From Ruminococcaceae bacterium UBA4306 (GTDB lineage Bacteria > Bacillota > Clostridia > Oscillospirales > Acutalibacteraceae): 9,282 bases of DNA. The position numbers and the translations under genes are program-made. Shown in pieces: positions 1-6,297 of this stretch (the first letter of the stretch is position 1; each line of letters opens with the position of its first letter). The notes under the pieces were generated by a model. That model did no database searches and was not told where the DNA came from. It was given only the letters and a program-made list of their open reading frames with translations. The stretch spans positions 1 to 9,282 of the forward strand of contig DGUQ01000163.1 of assembly GCA_002394725.1 (NCBI GenBank), read 5' to 3'.

Positions 1-587
1 TAGGTGAAGCCCTTGTTGATCATGAAATCACGCGCGTACGAGATGACCGCGCTGTGCAGACGGGCGATATCGCCCATCAGATAATAGAAGCCGTTGCCTG
101 CGACCTTACGCGCCGCGTCGAGGTCGATGCCGCTGAGCTTCTCCATGATCTCGGTGTGATACGGGATCTCATAATCCGGTACGACCGGCTCGCCGAAGCG
201 CTCGATCTCGACGTTTTCGGTATCATCCTTACCGATCGGGACGCTCGGGTCAATGATGTTCGGGATCACCATCATGATCTCGGTGACCTTCTCATTGAGC
301 TCGACTTCCTTTTTCTCGAGCTCCGCCAGCTTCTCGCCGTCCGCGGCGACCTGTGCTTTCAGCTCCTCCGCCTTCTCACGCTCACCGCGCGCGTAGCAGC
401 CGCCTATTTCCTTAGAAATCTTGTTGCGGTTGGCACGCAGCGCGTCAGCCTCGCCCTTTGCGGCGCGAGCCTGCTTGTCCAGCTCGATGACCTCGTCTAC
501 GAGAGGGAGCTTTTTATCCTGAAATTTGTTCTTGATGTTCTGTTTTACCACATCGGGGTTTTCTCTTAAGAATTTGATATCGATCAT
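1..587 (-). CDS. serS: Seryl-tRNA synthetase, N-terminal part (3' end beyond window)
   Basis: Class II aminoacyl-tRNA synthetase that charges tRNA(Ser), and tRNA(Sec) where present, with serine in the cytosol. About 195 codons are visible, running off the left edge. The start is the ATG at 587-585 (MIDIKFLRENPDVV), with an AGAAAGG ribosome binding site about 11 nt upstream. The fragment covers the N-terminal tRNA-binding domain. It holds a charged helical region rich in K, E, A and L (about residues 25-100) that corresponds to the two-helix coiled-coil arm gripping the long variable arm of tRNA(Ser). The family landmarks IPN then VPIGKDDTENVEIERFG follow, then the entry to the catalytic domain (FYYLMGDIARLHSAVISYA). 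Class II motifs 2 and 3 lie outside the window. It starts 41 bp after parB with no terminator between, so it is probably cotranscribed with soj-parB. This neighbour differs from Bacillus, where serS lies on the other side of dnaA. Identification is firm from the match to the SerRS N-terminus. Confidence 0.96.
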   Translation of the reverse strand, partial: MIDIKFLRENPDVVKQNIKNKFQDKKLPLVDEVIELDKQARAAKGEADALRANRNKISKEIGGCYARGEREKAEELKAQVAADGEKLAELEKKEVELNEKVTEIMMVIPNIIDPSVPIGKDDTENVEIERFGEPVVPDYEIPYHTEIMEKLSGIDLDAARKVAGNGFYYLMGDIARLHSAVISYARDFMINKGFT

Positions 588-628
588 GTTTTTTCATACC
601 TTTCTGATATTCTGTCATTACTTGTCAA

Positions 629-1495
629 TCAATTATCGTTCCACAGCTTTTCGAGCTTATGCGTCAGCGAGAAAAGCTCCTCGGGATCGTAGAATTCGAT
701 GTTCAGCGTACCGCCGCCCTTTTTCTTGTTCTCGGTCACCGTGACCTTGGTGCCGAGCGCGTCGGTCAGCGCCAATTCCACCTCCGTGTACGGGCTCAGC
801 TTTTTCACAGCCTGCTTCTTTGGCTTTGCGCCGCCCATGCTTTTGACGAGCTTCTCTGTCTGGCGCACCGACAGACCCTCTTTGACGATCTTGTCGGCGG
901 CTTCTTTGATCTTCTTGTCCTGATCCACGGCGAGCAGCGCCCTTGCGTGACCCGCACTGAGCTTGCCCTGCTCAAGCAGCTCCTTGACGTCGTCGGGCAA
1001 GCCGAGCAGACGGAGTGTGTTCGCCACGGCGGAGCGTGATTTTCCGACCGTGCGCGCCACTTCCTCCTGTGAAAAGCCGTATTCGTCCATCAGTGTTTGA
1101 TAGCCCTTTGCTTCCTCCAAATCGGACAGATCACGGCGCTGGAGGTTCTCGATCAGCGCGATCTGCATCGTCTCACTGTCGGACAGCTCCTTGATGATCG
1201 CCGGGATCTCGGTCAGTCCTGCCATCCGGGAAGCGCGGTATCGGCGCTCACCGGCAACGATCTGATAGCCGCCGTAGATCTGCGGACGGACTAAGATCGG
1301 CTGCAAAACGCCGTGCTCCTTGATGCTCTGCGACAATTCCTCGAGCGCATCCTCATCAAAGCTGCGGCGCGGCTGATCACGATTCGGCTCGATCTGTGAT
1401 ATTTTGATGGTGACGACTTCGTTGTTGTCCTCGGTATCGTTTTCGCTGAAAATCGCCGAAAGACCCTTTCCGAGACCGCCTATTTTCTTAGCCAT
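629..1495 (-). CDS. parB: Chromosome-partitioning protein ParB (Spo0J)
   Basis: CTP-dependent DNA-sliding clamp that loads at parS sites near oriC, spreads along DNA, recruits SMC/condensin and stimulates the Soj ATPase. The protein has 288 aa, normal for Spo0J. In order: a basic N-terminal peptide (KKIGGLGKGLSAIF, residues 3-16), the Soj-activating element of the family; the CTP-binding ParB/Srx fold with GERR at 82-85 and ENLQRRDLS at 116-124; a helix-turn-helix around 140-165; and a C-terminal dimerisation domain from about 235. Residues corresponding to the parS-specificity set are R154, T160, G165 and G182, the ParB type rather than the Noc type. Its ATG lies within the last codons of soj (8-bp overlap), with AAGGAG 7 nt upstream, so the two are translationally linked. 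Three perfect parS sites in this window are its expected targets. serS follows 41 bp downstream. Confidence 0.98.
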   Translation of the reverse strand: MAKKIGGLGKGLSAIFSENDTEDNNEVVTIKISQIEPNRDQPRRSFDEDALEELSQSIKEHGVLQPILVRPQIYGGYQIVAGERRYRASRMAGLTEIPAIIKELSDSETMQIALIENLQRRDLSDLEEAKGYQTLMDEYGFSQEEVARTVGKSRSAVANTLRLLGLPDDVKELLEQGKLSAGHARALLAVDQDKKIKEAADKIVKEGLSVRQTEKLVKSMGGAKPKKQAVKKLSPYTEVELALTDALGTKVTVTENKKKGGGTLNIEFYDPEELFSLTHKLEKLWNDN

Positions 1496-2261
1496 TCTTT
1501 CTCTCCTTTTTGATCAATTCCTGCGCCAAGCTCAAATAAGCCTCGGTACCTCTGCAGTTTTTATCATAATACATGATGGGCTTTCCGAACGAGGGCGCCT
1601 CGCTCAGGCGAACGCCTCGCGGAATCACCGTGCCGAATACCTTCTTCGGGAAAAACTGCTTGACCTCGCTGACGACCTGTTGGGTCAGGTTCAGTCTGCC
1701 GTCGTACATCGTCAACAGAACGCCCTCGATATAGATGTGTTCATTGAGCTTGCGTTTGACATAACGCACCGAGTTCATCAGCTGTGACAGACCCTCGAGC
1801 GCGTAATACTCGCACTGGATCGGCACCAGCACGCTGTCACAGGCGGTCAGCGCGTTTGTCGTGATGATACCCAGTGACGGCGGACAGTCGATGATGATGT
1901 AGTCATAATTCGCTTTGACGGACAACAGCGCTTTTTTGAGCCGCTGTAATCTGTCGGGCGCGTCCATGATCTCGAACTCTGCCGCCGCGAGATCGATACC
2001 GGCAGGCATTAAGTCCAGATTATTGTACTTTGTATGGAGGATGACCTCCTCTGCCTTTGCCTCGTTGAGCAGGATCTCATACGAGCTCTTCTCGATCCCA
2101 CGCTTATCGAAGCCTACGCCGCTGGTGGCATTGCCCTGCGGATCGATATCGACGAGCAGGGTGCGCTTCCCGTAGTAGCCCAGACCCGCGGCAAGGTTGA
2201 CGGCGGTAGTGGTCTTCCCCACTCCGCCCTTCTGGTTCGCTACCGTGATAATCTTTGTCAT
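1488..2261 (-). CDS. soj: Chromosome-partitioning ATPase ParA (Soj)
   Basis: Deviant Walker-type ATPase that forms ATP-bound, DNA-binding dimers. With Spo0J it takes part in origin segregation, and in Bacillus it regulates DnaA. The protein has 257 aa, typical of chromosomal Soj. The deviant Walker A motif KGGVGKTT is at 11-18 (signature Lys11, catalytic Lys16). DIDPQGN at 38-44 is the switch/Walker A' region with Asp40. Walker B is YIIIDCPP with Asp125. PRGVRLSEAPSFGKPI at 214-229 is the conserved region near the DNA-binding surface. The ATG at 2261 is preceded by AAGAAGGTGA at good spacing. A promoter-like sequence lies about 95 nt upstream and a parS site about 150 nt upstream, so local occupancy by Spo0J could affect expression (inference). 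It overlaps parB by 8 bp. Confidence 0.98.
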   Translation of the reverse strand: MTKIITVANQKGGVGKTTTAVNLAAGLGYYGKRTLLVDIDPQGNATSGVGFDKRGIEKSSYEILLNEAKAEEVILHTKYNNLDLMPAGIDLAAAEFEIMDAPDRLQRLKKALLSVKANYDYIIIDCPPSLGIITTNALTACDSVLVPIQCEYYALEGLSQLMNSVRYVKRKLNEHIYIEGVLLTMYDGRLNLTQQVVSEVKQFFPKKVFGTVIPRGVRLSEAPSFGKPIMYYDKNCRGTEAYLSLAQELIKKERKNG

Positions 2262-2356
2262 TCATTCACCTTCTTTGTTTGACGGAGTCATGCTAAAACC
2301 GCTATTTAATCGGTTATTTCATCCGTTCGATCAATATTTGTTTTCATACGCGTTCT

Positions 2357-2385
2357 ATTGTATCACAAAATGATGTATTTTGAAA
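2357..2385 (-). promoter_or_regulatory. Probable promoter of soj-parB-serS
   Basis: Read on the minus strand, a good -10 hexamer TACAAT (2362-2357) carries an upstream TG in the extended -10 position (TGATACAAT). A weak -35-like TTTCAA (2385-2380) lies 17 bp before it. Predicted transcription starts near 2350, giving a leader of about 90 nt before the soj ATG. It lies just after the noc terminator and the parS palindrome, where an independent promoter for soj would be expected. The -35 match is poor, so the call rests on the extended -10 and on position. Confidence 0.5.
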
Positions 2386-2411
2386 GACCTTTTCATGATT
2401 TTATTGCAGAA

Positions 2412-2427
2412 TGTTTCACGTGAAACA
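2412..2427. promoter_or_regulatory. parS: parS site 1 (ParB/Spo0J loading site)
   Basis: The sequence TGTTTCACGTGAAACA is a perfect 16-bp palindrome identical to the Bacillus-type parS consensus. It lies in the noc-soj intergenic region, directly after the noc terminator stem and about 27 bp upstream of the soj -35 region. ParB encoded at 629-1495 should load here as a CTP clamp. Its closeness to the soj promoter makes autoregulation possible, which is inference. Confidence 0.95.
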
Positions 2428-2468
2428 AAATGCCAACAGCCGCACGCTTTCGCGCACGGCTGTCGGCA
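2427..2468 (-). terminator. Strong intrinsic terminator after noc
   Basis: On the minus-strand transcript a 17-bp stem (2468-2452 paired with 2447-2431) closes a GAAA tetraloop (2451-2448) and is followed by TTTTGTTT. The three non-Watson-Crick positions are all G-U wobbles in minus-strand RNA but A-C mismatches in plus-strand RNA, so the hairpin is built for the minus-strand transcript. The T-tract runs into parS site 1: the stem ends at 2431, TTTT is 2430-2427, and parS begins at 2427. It would end noc transcription about 212 nt after the noc stop codon and insulate soj. Confidence 0.92.
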
Positions 2469-2680
2469 AGGGGTTCAGATAAGGAAATGGGTATGAGTGG
2501 ATAGATTGTTGATTCTTGTTCAAACATCCTCTGACAGGATTATCATGGCTTACCGCATGATGAAGGAGCTTGAACGAAATGCAAAACCTATCGGGAAAGA
2601 AATGTATATCAAGGCTTTCGCCGAGATATTAGAATAATGTGAGGACACTTACGACCGCGGAAATTGAAATCGAAATCTTC
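2469..2680. other. 212-bp non-conserved stretch between noc and its terminator
   Basis: The noc stop codon (2683-2681) is separated from its terminator by 212 bp in which I see no minus-strand ORF of useful length and no second terminator. On the minus strand it would be an unusually long noc 3' untranslated region. On the plus strand it contains one small ORF, described separately. It has no direct or inverted repeats that would mark an insertion sequence. It may be a decayed gene remnant, a long 3' UTR, or the site of a small unrecognised gene. Confidence 0.4.
2545..2637 (+). CDS. Possible small protein or gene remnant (30 aa), only plus-strand candidate
   Basis: An ATG at 2545 opens a 30-residue frame beginning MAYRMMKELERNAKPIG and ending KAFAEILE before TAA at 2635-2637. 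AGGA lies 5 nt upstream as a possible ribosome binding site. The frame stays open upstream to a GTG at 2497 (46 aa in total, with AAGGAA about 10 nt before that GTG), with TGA immediately before it. Composition is protein-like: charged, helix-forming, rich in K, E, M and A, with no rare-codon clusters. I do not recognise the family. It is the only plausible coding frame on the plus strand and sits in the otherwise unexplained region after noc. It could be a real small protein, the 3' remnant of a displaced gene, or chance. Confidence that it is expressed is low. Confidence 0.22.
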   Translation: MAYRMMKELERNAKPIGKEMYIKAFAEILE

Positions 2681-3523
2681 TCAACTCGCCGCCTTCGGGA
2701 TCTTAACGGTATATTCGATGTAGTCATCGGTCTCGTTGCGTCGGGAAATCGCGTTGATTCCGGACAAGCGCATGGTATCGACCGCCTTGTTGATGGTGTT
2801 GACAAAGATCCGCAGATCCTTGATCGCCATCTTTCGCTCAGGCTTATGCTCCGGCTCCTCCTCAGGCTTTTTCATCAACAGATGGTTGACGAGCTCCTCT
2901 GACTGTGCCGCGCTCAGTCCCTCGGCAATGATACGGCTGAGCACCTCTCGGCGTAATGCTTCATTGTTGATCCGCAGGAGTGTCCGCGCATGGCGTTCCG
3001 AAAGATTCGCCGTCATGATCCATTCCTGCTCCTCAAATCCGAGGCGCAGCAGGCGCAGTTTGTTAGCGATGGTACTCTGCTTTTTTCCGAGCTTGATCGC
3101 CGCCTGCTCCTGTGTCAATCCGTATTTGCGGATTAGCCGCGCAATACCACGGGCTTCTTCGAACATGTTCAGGTCGGTTCGCTGTAGGTTTTCGATCAAA
3201 GCCAACAGTGCGCTGTCTTTATCGTTACACTTATGGATGACGCACGGCACCTTATTGAGTCCTGCCATCACGGCGGCTCTGAGACGTCGTTCCCCGGCGA
3301 TCAGCTCGAACTCGGTACTGTTGATCCGCCGCACCACCAAGGGCTGCAGGATCCCGTTTTCGACGATCGAACGCGACAGGCTCTTGAGCTCTTGCTCGTC
3401 AAAGTTACGGCGCGGTTGGGTACGGTTAGGTCTGATCTGGATCGTCGCGATATTCAGTACCTTATTATCTCTGCCGATTTGCAGATTCACCGTACTCACC
3501 TCACCTCCGAACGCTACCCTCAT
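2681..3523 (-). CDS. noc: Nucleoid occlusion protein Noc (ParB paralogue)
   Basis: CTP-dependent DNA-binding protein that in Bacillus spreads from Noc-binding sites and blocks FtsZ assembly over the nucleoid. With the ATG at 3523 it has 280 aa. The ParB/Srx CTP-binding region carries GERR at 78-80 and ENLQRTDL at 111-118. The HTH includes GKKQSTIANKLRLL, almost identical to Bacillus Noc. The end (DLRIFVNTINKAVDTM then YIEYTVKIPK) also matches the Noc C-terminus. Specificity positions are Q149, K155, R160 and R177, the Noc set rather than the ParB set. Its place between rsmG and soj is the Noc locus. The start is uncertain. ATG3523 has AGGA 6 nt upstream, while GTG3490 has a better GAGGTGA site and would give 269 aa. 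A TAA lies six codons upstream, so no longer form exists. Neither version shows the amphipathic N-terminal helix known from Bacillus Noc. It forms its own transcription unit between two terminators. Confidence 0.94.
   Translation of the reverse strand: MRVAFGGEVSTVNLQIGRDNKVLNIATIQIRPNRTQPRRNFDEQELKSLSRSIVENGILQPLVVRRINSTEFELIAGERRLRAAVMAGLNKVPCVIHKCNDKDSALLALIENLQRTDLNMFEEARGIARLIRKYGLTQEQAAIKLGKKQSTIANKLRLLRLGFEEQEWIMTANLSERHARTLLRINNEALRREVLSRIIAEGLSAAQSEELVNHLLMKKPEEEPEHKPERKMAIKDLRIFVNTINKAVDTMRLSGINAISRRNETDDYIEYTVKIPKAAS
3488..3510 (-). promoter_or_regulatory. Strong Shine-Dalgarno inside noc, possible GTG start
   Basis: On the minus strand, codons 5-8 of the longest noc frame read GGAGGTGAGGTGAG, two overlapping near-perfect Shine-Dalgarno sequences. 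The second places GAGG 8 nt before an in-frame GTG at 3490-3488. A start there would remove 11 residues and give MNLQIGRDNK. It would also give a more normal leader (about 45 nt rather than about 14) from the candidate promoter at 3544-3549. This is an alternative start for noc, not proof. Confidence 0.4.
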
Positions 3524-3540
3524 GGCTTGTCCTGACAGGT

Positions 3541-3552
3541 ATTATCATACCA
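3541..3552 (-). promoter_or_regulatory. Candidate extended -10 promoter of noc
   Basis: Minus strand TGGTATGATAAT contains a TGn-extended -10 (TATGAT, 3549-3544) downstream of the rsmG terminator and upstream of noc. No convincing -35 hexamer lies 16-18 bp further up. noc lies between two intrinsic terminators, so a promoter is expected in 3524-3612, and this is the best candidate there. Confidence 0.38.
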
Positions 3553-3612
3553 AACGATCGGCAAATAACTTGTCGTATCCTGAGCGATTTTTTTATAATC
3601 TTTTGTCGATCG

Positions 3613-3647
3613 ATAAAAGAAAATGTCATCCCAAAACAGGATGACAT
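3613..3647 (-). terminator. Intrinsic terminator after rsmG
   Basis: A perfect 9-bp inverted repeat (ATGTCATCC at 3623-3631 with GGATGACAT at 3639-3647) has a 7-nt loop. In the minus-strand direction it is followed by TTTCTTTTAT. It begins 4 nt after the rsmG stop codon and would end the mnmE-mnmG-rsmG transcript. The opposite side has only a short CATTTTAT, so any plus-strand activity would be weaker. Confidence 0.85.
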
Positions 3648-3651
3648 CATT

Positions 3652-4371
3652 TTATAACGGCTTATTTTTGATTTGCTTGCTTTTTCTGGGATATTTATCC
3701 GGCGTCGGGCTGATTTTTTCGATCTCGATGATACTGCGTTCTCCGGCGCTTCCGAGAATAAAATCATGCTTTGCGATCAATTTGCCGCCGAGCTGTGTGA
3801 TCGCGTTCTGCGCACAGGCAAGCTCCTGATCCGCATCTTTACCTTTCATCGCGATGAATCGACCGCCGATCTTCACGTACGGCATATCGTATTCACACAA
3901 TGTATTCATGGAAGCGACCGCGCGTGATACGGCGATATCAAAGCTGTCGCGCAGTTGTGTTCGTGCGCCATCCTCAGCGCGACTGTGGATCAGCTCCACA
4001 TCACCGAGCCCAAGCGCCTGACATACGGTATCCAAAAAAACCAATCGCTTTTGCAGACTGTCAAGGAGGGTCAGTCGGATATCGGGTCGCGCGATCTTCA
4101 ACACCAATCCGGGGAATCCGGCGCCCGTCCCCACATCAATGATGCTAAGGCTTGCGTCTTTTTCAATATCAATATAGCGTAACAGCATTAGACTATCGGT
4201 AAAATGCTTCAACGCGACATCTTCCGGCGCGGTCAGCGCAGTCAGATTGATTTTTTCATTCCATTCTATCAGTAGCTCGTAATATTTACATAGCCTGTCA
4301 ACCGCAAGCTCATCTAATGCCATCTCAAATTCAGCAAGCGTATTCAAAAGAATCTGTCTGAAATCACTCAT
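3652..4371 (-). CDS. rsmG: 16S rRNA (guanine-N7) methyltransferase RsmG (GidB)
   Basis: SAM-dependent methyltransferase that makes m7G at the 530-loop position of 16S rRNA (G527 in E. coli numbering). Loss of the enzyme gives low-level streptomycin resistance in several bacteria. The protein has 239 aa, the same size as the Bacillus enzyme. The Rossmann-fold SAM-binding motif DVGTGAGFPG is at 79-88, preceded by the family motif KHFTDS at 55-60. RAVASM is at 150-155, MKGK at 175-178, and the conserved basic end KYPRKSKQIKNKPL at 226-239. The ATG at 4371 lies inside the last codons of mnmG (8-bp overlap), so translation is probably coupled. A terminator begins immediately after its stop, making it the last gene of its operon. 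Confidence 0.98.
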   Translation of the reverse strand: MSDFRQILLNTLAEFEMALDELAVDRLCKYYELLIEWNEKINLTALTAPEDVALKHFTDSLMLLRYIDIEKDASLSIIDVGTGAGFPGLVLKIARPDIRLTLLDSLQKRLVFLDTVCQALGLGDVELIHSRAEDGARTQLRDSFDIAVSRAVASMNTLCEYDMPYVKIGGRFIAMKGKDADQELACAQNAITQLGGKLIAKHDFILGSAGERSIIEIEKISPTPDKYPRKSKQIKNKPL

Positions 4372-6253
4372 TCGACTGCCTGCCTTTCTGCTTGACGAGG
4401 TAGATCATCAGTACATTGATATCCGCCGGAGATACGCCGCTGATTCTGCTCGCCTGTCCGATATTCAGCGGACGGATCGTGCTGAGCTTTTCCTGCGCTT
4501 CCAATCTTAGACCCGTGATGCTCCGATAATCGATATCATCGGGTAAGAGCTTGTTCTCCAGCTTCCTCATATTTTCCACCGCGGCAAGCTGCTTTTTGAT
4601 ATATCCTTCATACTTGATGGCGATTTCGACCTGCTCAAATACAGCAGGATCAAGGTCGGGTCGATCGGGATCGATCGGCGAGAGTACCTCATAATTCAAC
4701 TCGGGTCGTTTGAGCAATTCGATCAATCGGATTCCTGTTTTAACATCGGATGTTTCACGTGAAACAAGTATTTCGGACAAAGCAGGGGAAGGAGCGATCA
4801 CGGTCTTTGCGACACGCTTCTTCTCCTCTTTGATCCATTCCTGTTTATGGATAAAGCGCTGGTAACGCTCCTCGCTGATCAAACCCAACCTATATCCAAT
4901 CGGCGTCAAACGTTCGTCGGCGTTATCCTGACGCAGGATCAAGCGGTATTCACTGCGGCTGGTCATCATACGGTACGGCTCGTTAGCTCCCTTGGTCACA
5001 AGATCATCGATCAGCGTACCGATGTAAGAGGACGCACGGTCGAGGATCAGCGGATCCTTTCCCTGCACCTTTAACGCCGCATTCACGCCGGCGACAAAGC
5101 CCTGCGCGGCGGCTTCTTCATATCCGGAGGAACCATTGAATTGTCCTGCGCCGTATAAGCCCGGGAACTCTTTGAACTCCAAGGTCGCCAACATATCGGT
5201 CGGATCGATACAGTCGTACTCGATCGCGTAGGCAGGGCGCATGATCATCGCATTCTCCAAGCCGGGGATCGTATGATAAAAGGCGATCTGCACCTCCTCG
5301 GGCAGAGAGGAGCTCATTCCCTGCAAATACATTTCTTCCGTATCCTCACCGCAGGGCTCGATAAAGAGCTGATGGCGCTTTTTGTCCGCAAAGCGTACGA
5401 TCTTATCCTCCAAGCTCGGACAATAGCGCGGTCCTACGCCTTCGATCTTGCCGCCGTATAGCGGACTGCGATGGATATTCTCTAAAATGATCTTCTTCGT
5501 ATTCTCATTCGTCCAGCTGACATGACATTCGATCTTATTCGGTGGGGGAGTGAGGGTGTCATAGGAGAAGGGTACGGTCGGTTCATCACCCTTTTGCACC
5601 TCCAGATCGGAGAAGTCGATCGAGCTGCGCTTGACGCGAGCCGGAGTCCCCGTCTTAAAACGTCGGGTTCTCACACCCAGCTTGCGCAAGCTCTCTCCCA
5701 GAAATGCCGCAGGGAAGATTCCGTCGGGACCGCTCTCGTAGCTGACCTCACCGACATAGATCCGTCCGCCGAGATAGGTTCCCGTTGCGATAACGACAGC
5801 TTTTGCCTGAAACACACCAAGCATCCTTGTCGTCAGGAGCCAGCTTCCGTTATCACCTCGTGCAAGCTCTGTGATCTCAGCTTGCCGCAGATCGAGGTTC
5901 TCCTGCAATTCGAGCTTATGCTTCATCACAGCGGAATATTTGCGGCGATCGATCTGGGCACGCAGAGAGTGAACCGCGGGACCTTTGCCTCGATTGAGCA
6001 TACGGCTCTGTAGGGTACATTCATCCGCCGTGCGGCCCATCTCGCCGCCCAGCGCGTCGATCTCACGCACCAGATGACCCTTTGCCGTACCGCCGATCGA
6101 GGGGTTACAAGGGCAGTTGCCCACCGCGTCCATATTAATGGTAAAGACCGCCGTGCGGCAACCCAATCGTGCCGATGCCAATGCCGCCTCAATACCGGCG
6201 TGACCGGCTCCGATCACAGCTACGTCATATTCACCTGCAAAATAGGTTGACAT
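4364..6253 (-). CDS. mnmG: tRNA uridine-5-carboxymethylaminomethyl modification enzyme MnmG (GidA)
   Basis: FAD- and folate-dependent partner of MnmE. The complex adds (carboxymethyl)aminomethyl groups to wobble uridine U34 of certain tRNAs. The protein has 629 aa, the same length as the E. coli enzyme. The FAD dinucleotide-binding motif GAGHAG is at 15-20. The active-site region NCPCNPSIGGTAKGH is at 46-60, with Cys47 and Cys49. GPAVHSLRAQIDR follows at 91-103, FKTGTPAR at 199-206, and GVGPRYCPSLEDK with catalytic-type Cys278 at 272-284. GYEEAAAQG is at 377-385. The C-terminal MnmE-binding helical domain ends with GQASRISGVSPADI at 599-612. The ATG at 6253 is preceded by GGAGG at 5-nt spacing. 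A perfect parS site is written into codons 496-501 (L-V-S-R-E-T). EPCG at 299-302 replaces the EPEG of E. coli, which I take as lineage variation. It lies 61 bp after mnmE and overlaps rsmG by 8 bp. Confidence 0.99.
   Translation of the reverse strand: MSTYFAGEYDVAVIGAGHAGIEAALASARLGCRTAVFTINMDAVGNCPCNPSIGGTAKGHLVREIDALGGEMGRTADECTLQSRMLNRGKGPAVHSLRAQIDRRKYSAVMKHKLELQENLDLRQAEITELARGDNGSWLLTTRMLGVFQAKAVVIATGTYLGGRIYVGEVSYESGPDGIFPAAFLGESLRKLGVRTRRFKTGTPARVKRSSIDFSDLEVQKGDEPTVPFSYDTLTPPPNKIECHVSWTNENTKKIILENIHRSPLYGGKIEGVGPRYCPSLEDKIVRFADKKRHQLFIEPCGEDTEEMYLQGMSSSLPEEVQIAFYHTIPGLENAMIMRPAYAIEYDCIDPTDMLATLEFKEFPGLYGAGQFNGSSGYEEAAAQGFVAGVNAALKVQGKDPLILDRASSYIGTLIDDLVTKGANEPYRMMTSRSEYRLILRQDNADERLTPIGYRLGLISEERYQRFIHKQEWIKEEKKRVAKTVIAPSPALSEILVSRETSDVKTGIRLIELLKRPELNYEVLSPIDPDRPDLDPAVFEQVEIAIKYEGYIKKQLAAVENMRKLENKLLPDDIDYRSITGLRLEAQEKLSTIRPLNIGQASRISGVSPADINVLMIYLVKQKGRQSNE
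4751..4766. promoter_or_regulatory. parS: parS site 2, inside mnmG
   Basis: A second perfect TGTTTCACGTGAAACA palindrome lies wholly inside the mnmG reading frame, where it supplies the last base of Leu496 and codons 497-501 (V-S-R-E-T). The S-R-E core also occurs at the same place in E. coli MnmG, so the protein sequence is compatible with the site. Parental ParB sites inside coding genes are known from Bacillus, for example inside spo0J itself. Confidence 0.95.
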
Positions 6254-6297
6254 AATATCCTCCGAATAATTCTGTTCTTTGAGCCAAAAGGCGTTCC

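Noticed and set aside
54..569. Plus-strand open frame of 171 codons at the left edge
   Set aside because: It is antisense to the clear serS N-terminal coding region, which explains the sequence fully. It has no ribosome binding site or family match.
605..628. TTGACA (minus strand, 628-623) as a -35 box of a serS promoter
   Set aside because: The hexamer is perfect, but no -10-like sequence lies 16-18 bp downstream (the position reads AGAAAG). It also sits at the end of parB, so a promoter is not supported.
2736..3644. Long plus-strand open frame (302 codons) opposite noc
   Set aside because: It is the antisense of a well-recognised noc gene. Its translation is Arg/Ser-rich and low in protein-like pattern, and it runs through the rsmG terminator, as expected for a shadow frame.
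5157..5168. GCCCGGGAAC resembling half of a Noc-binding site (ATTTCCCGGGAAAT)
   Set aside because: Only the central CCCGGG and part of one flank match. It encodes the conserved F-P-G-L segment of MnmG, so chance and coding constraint explain it.
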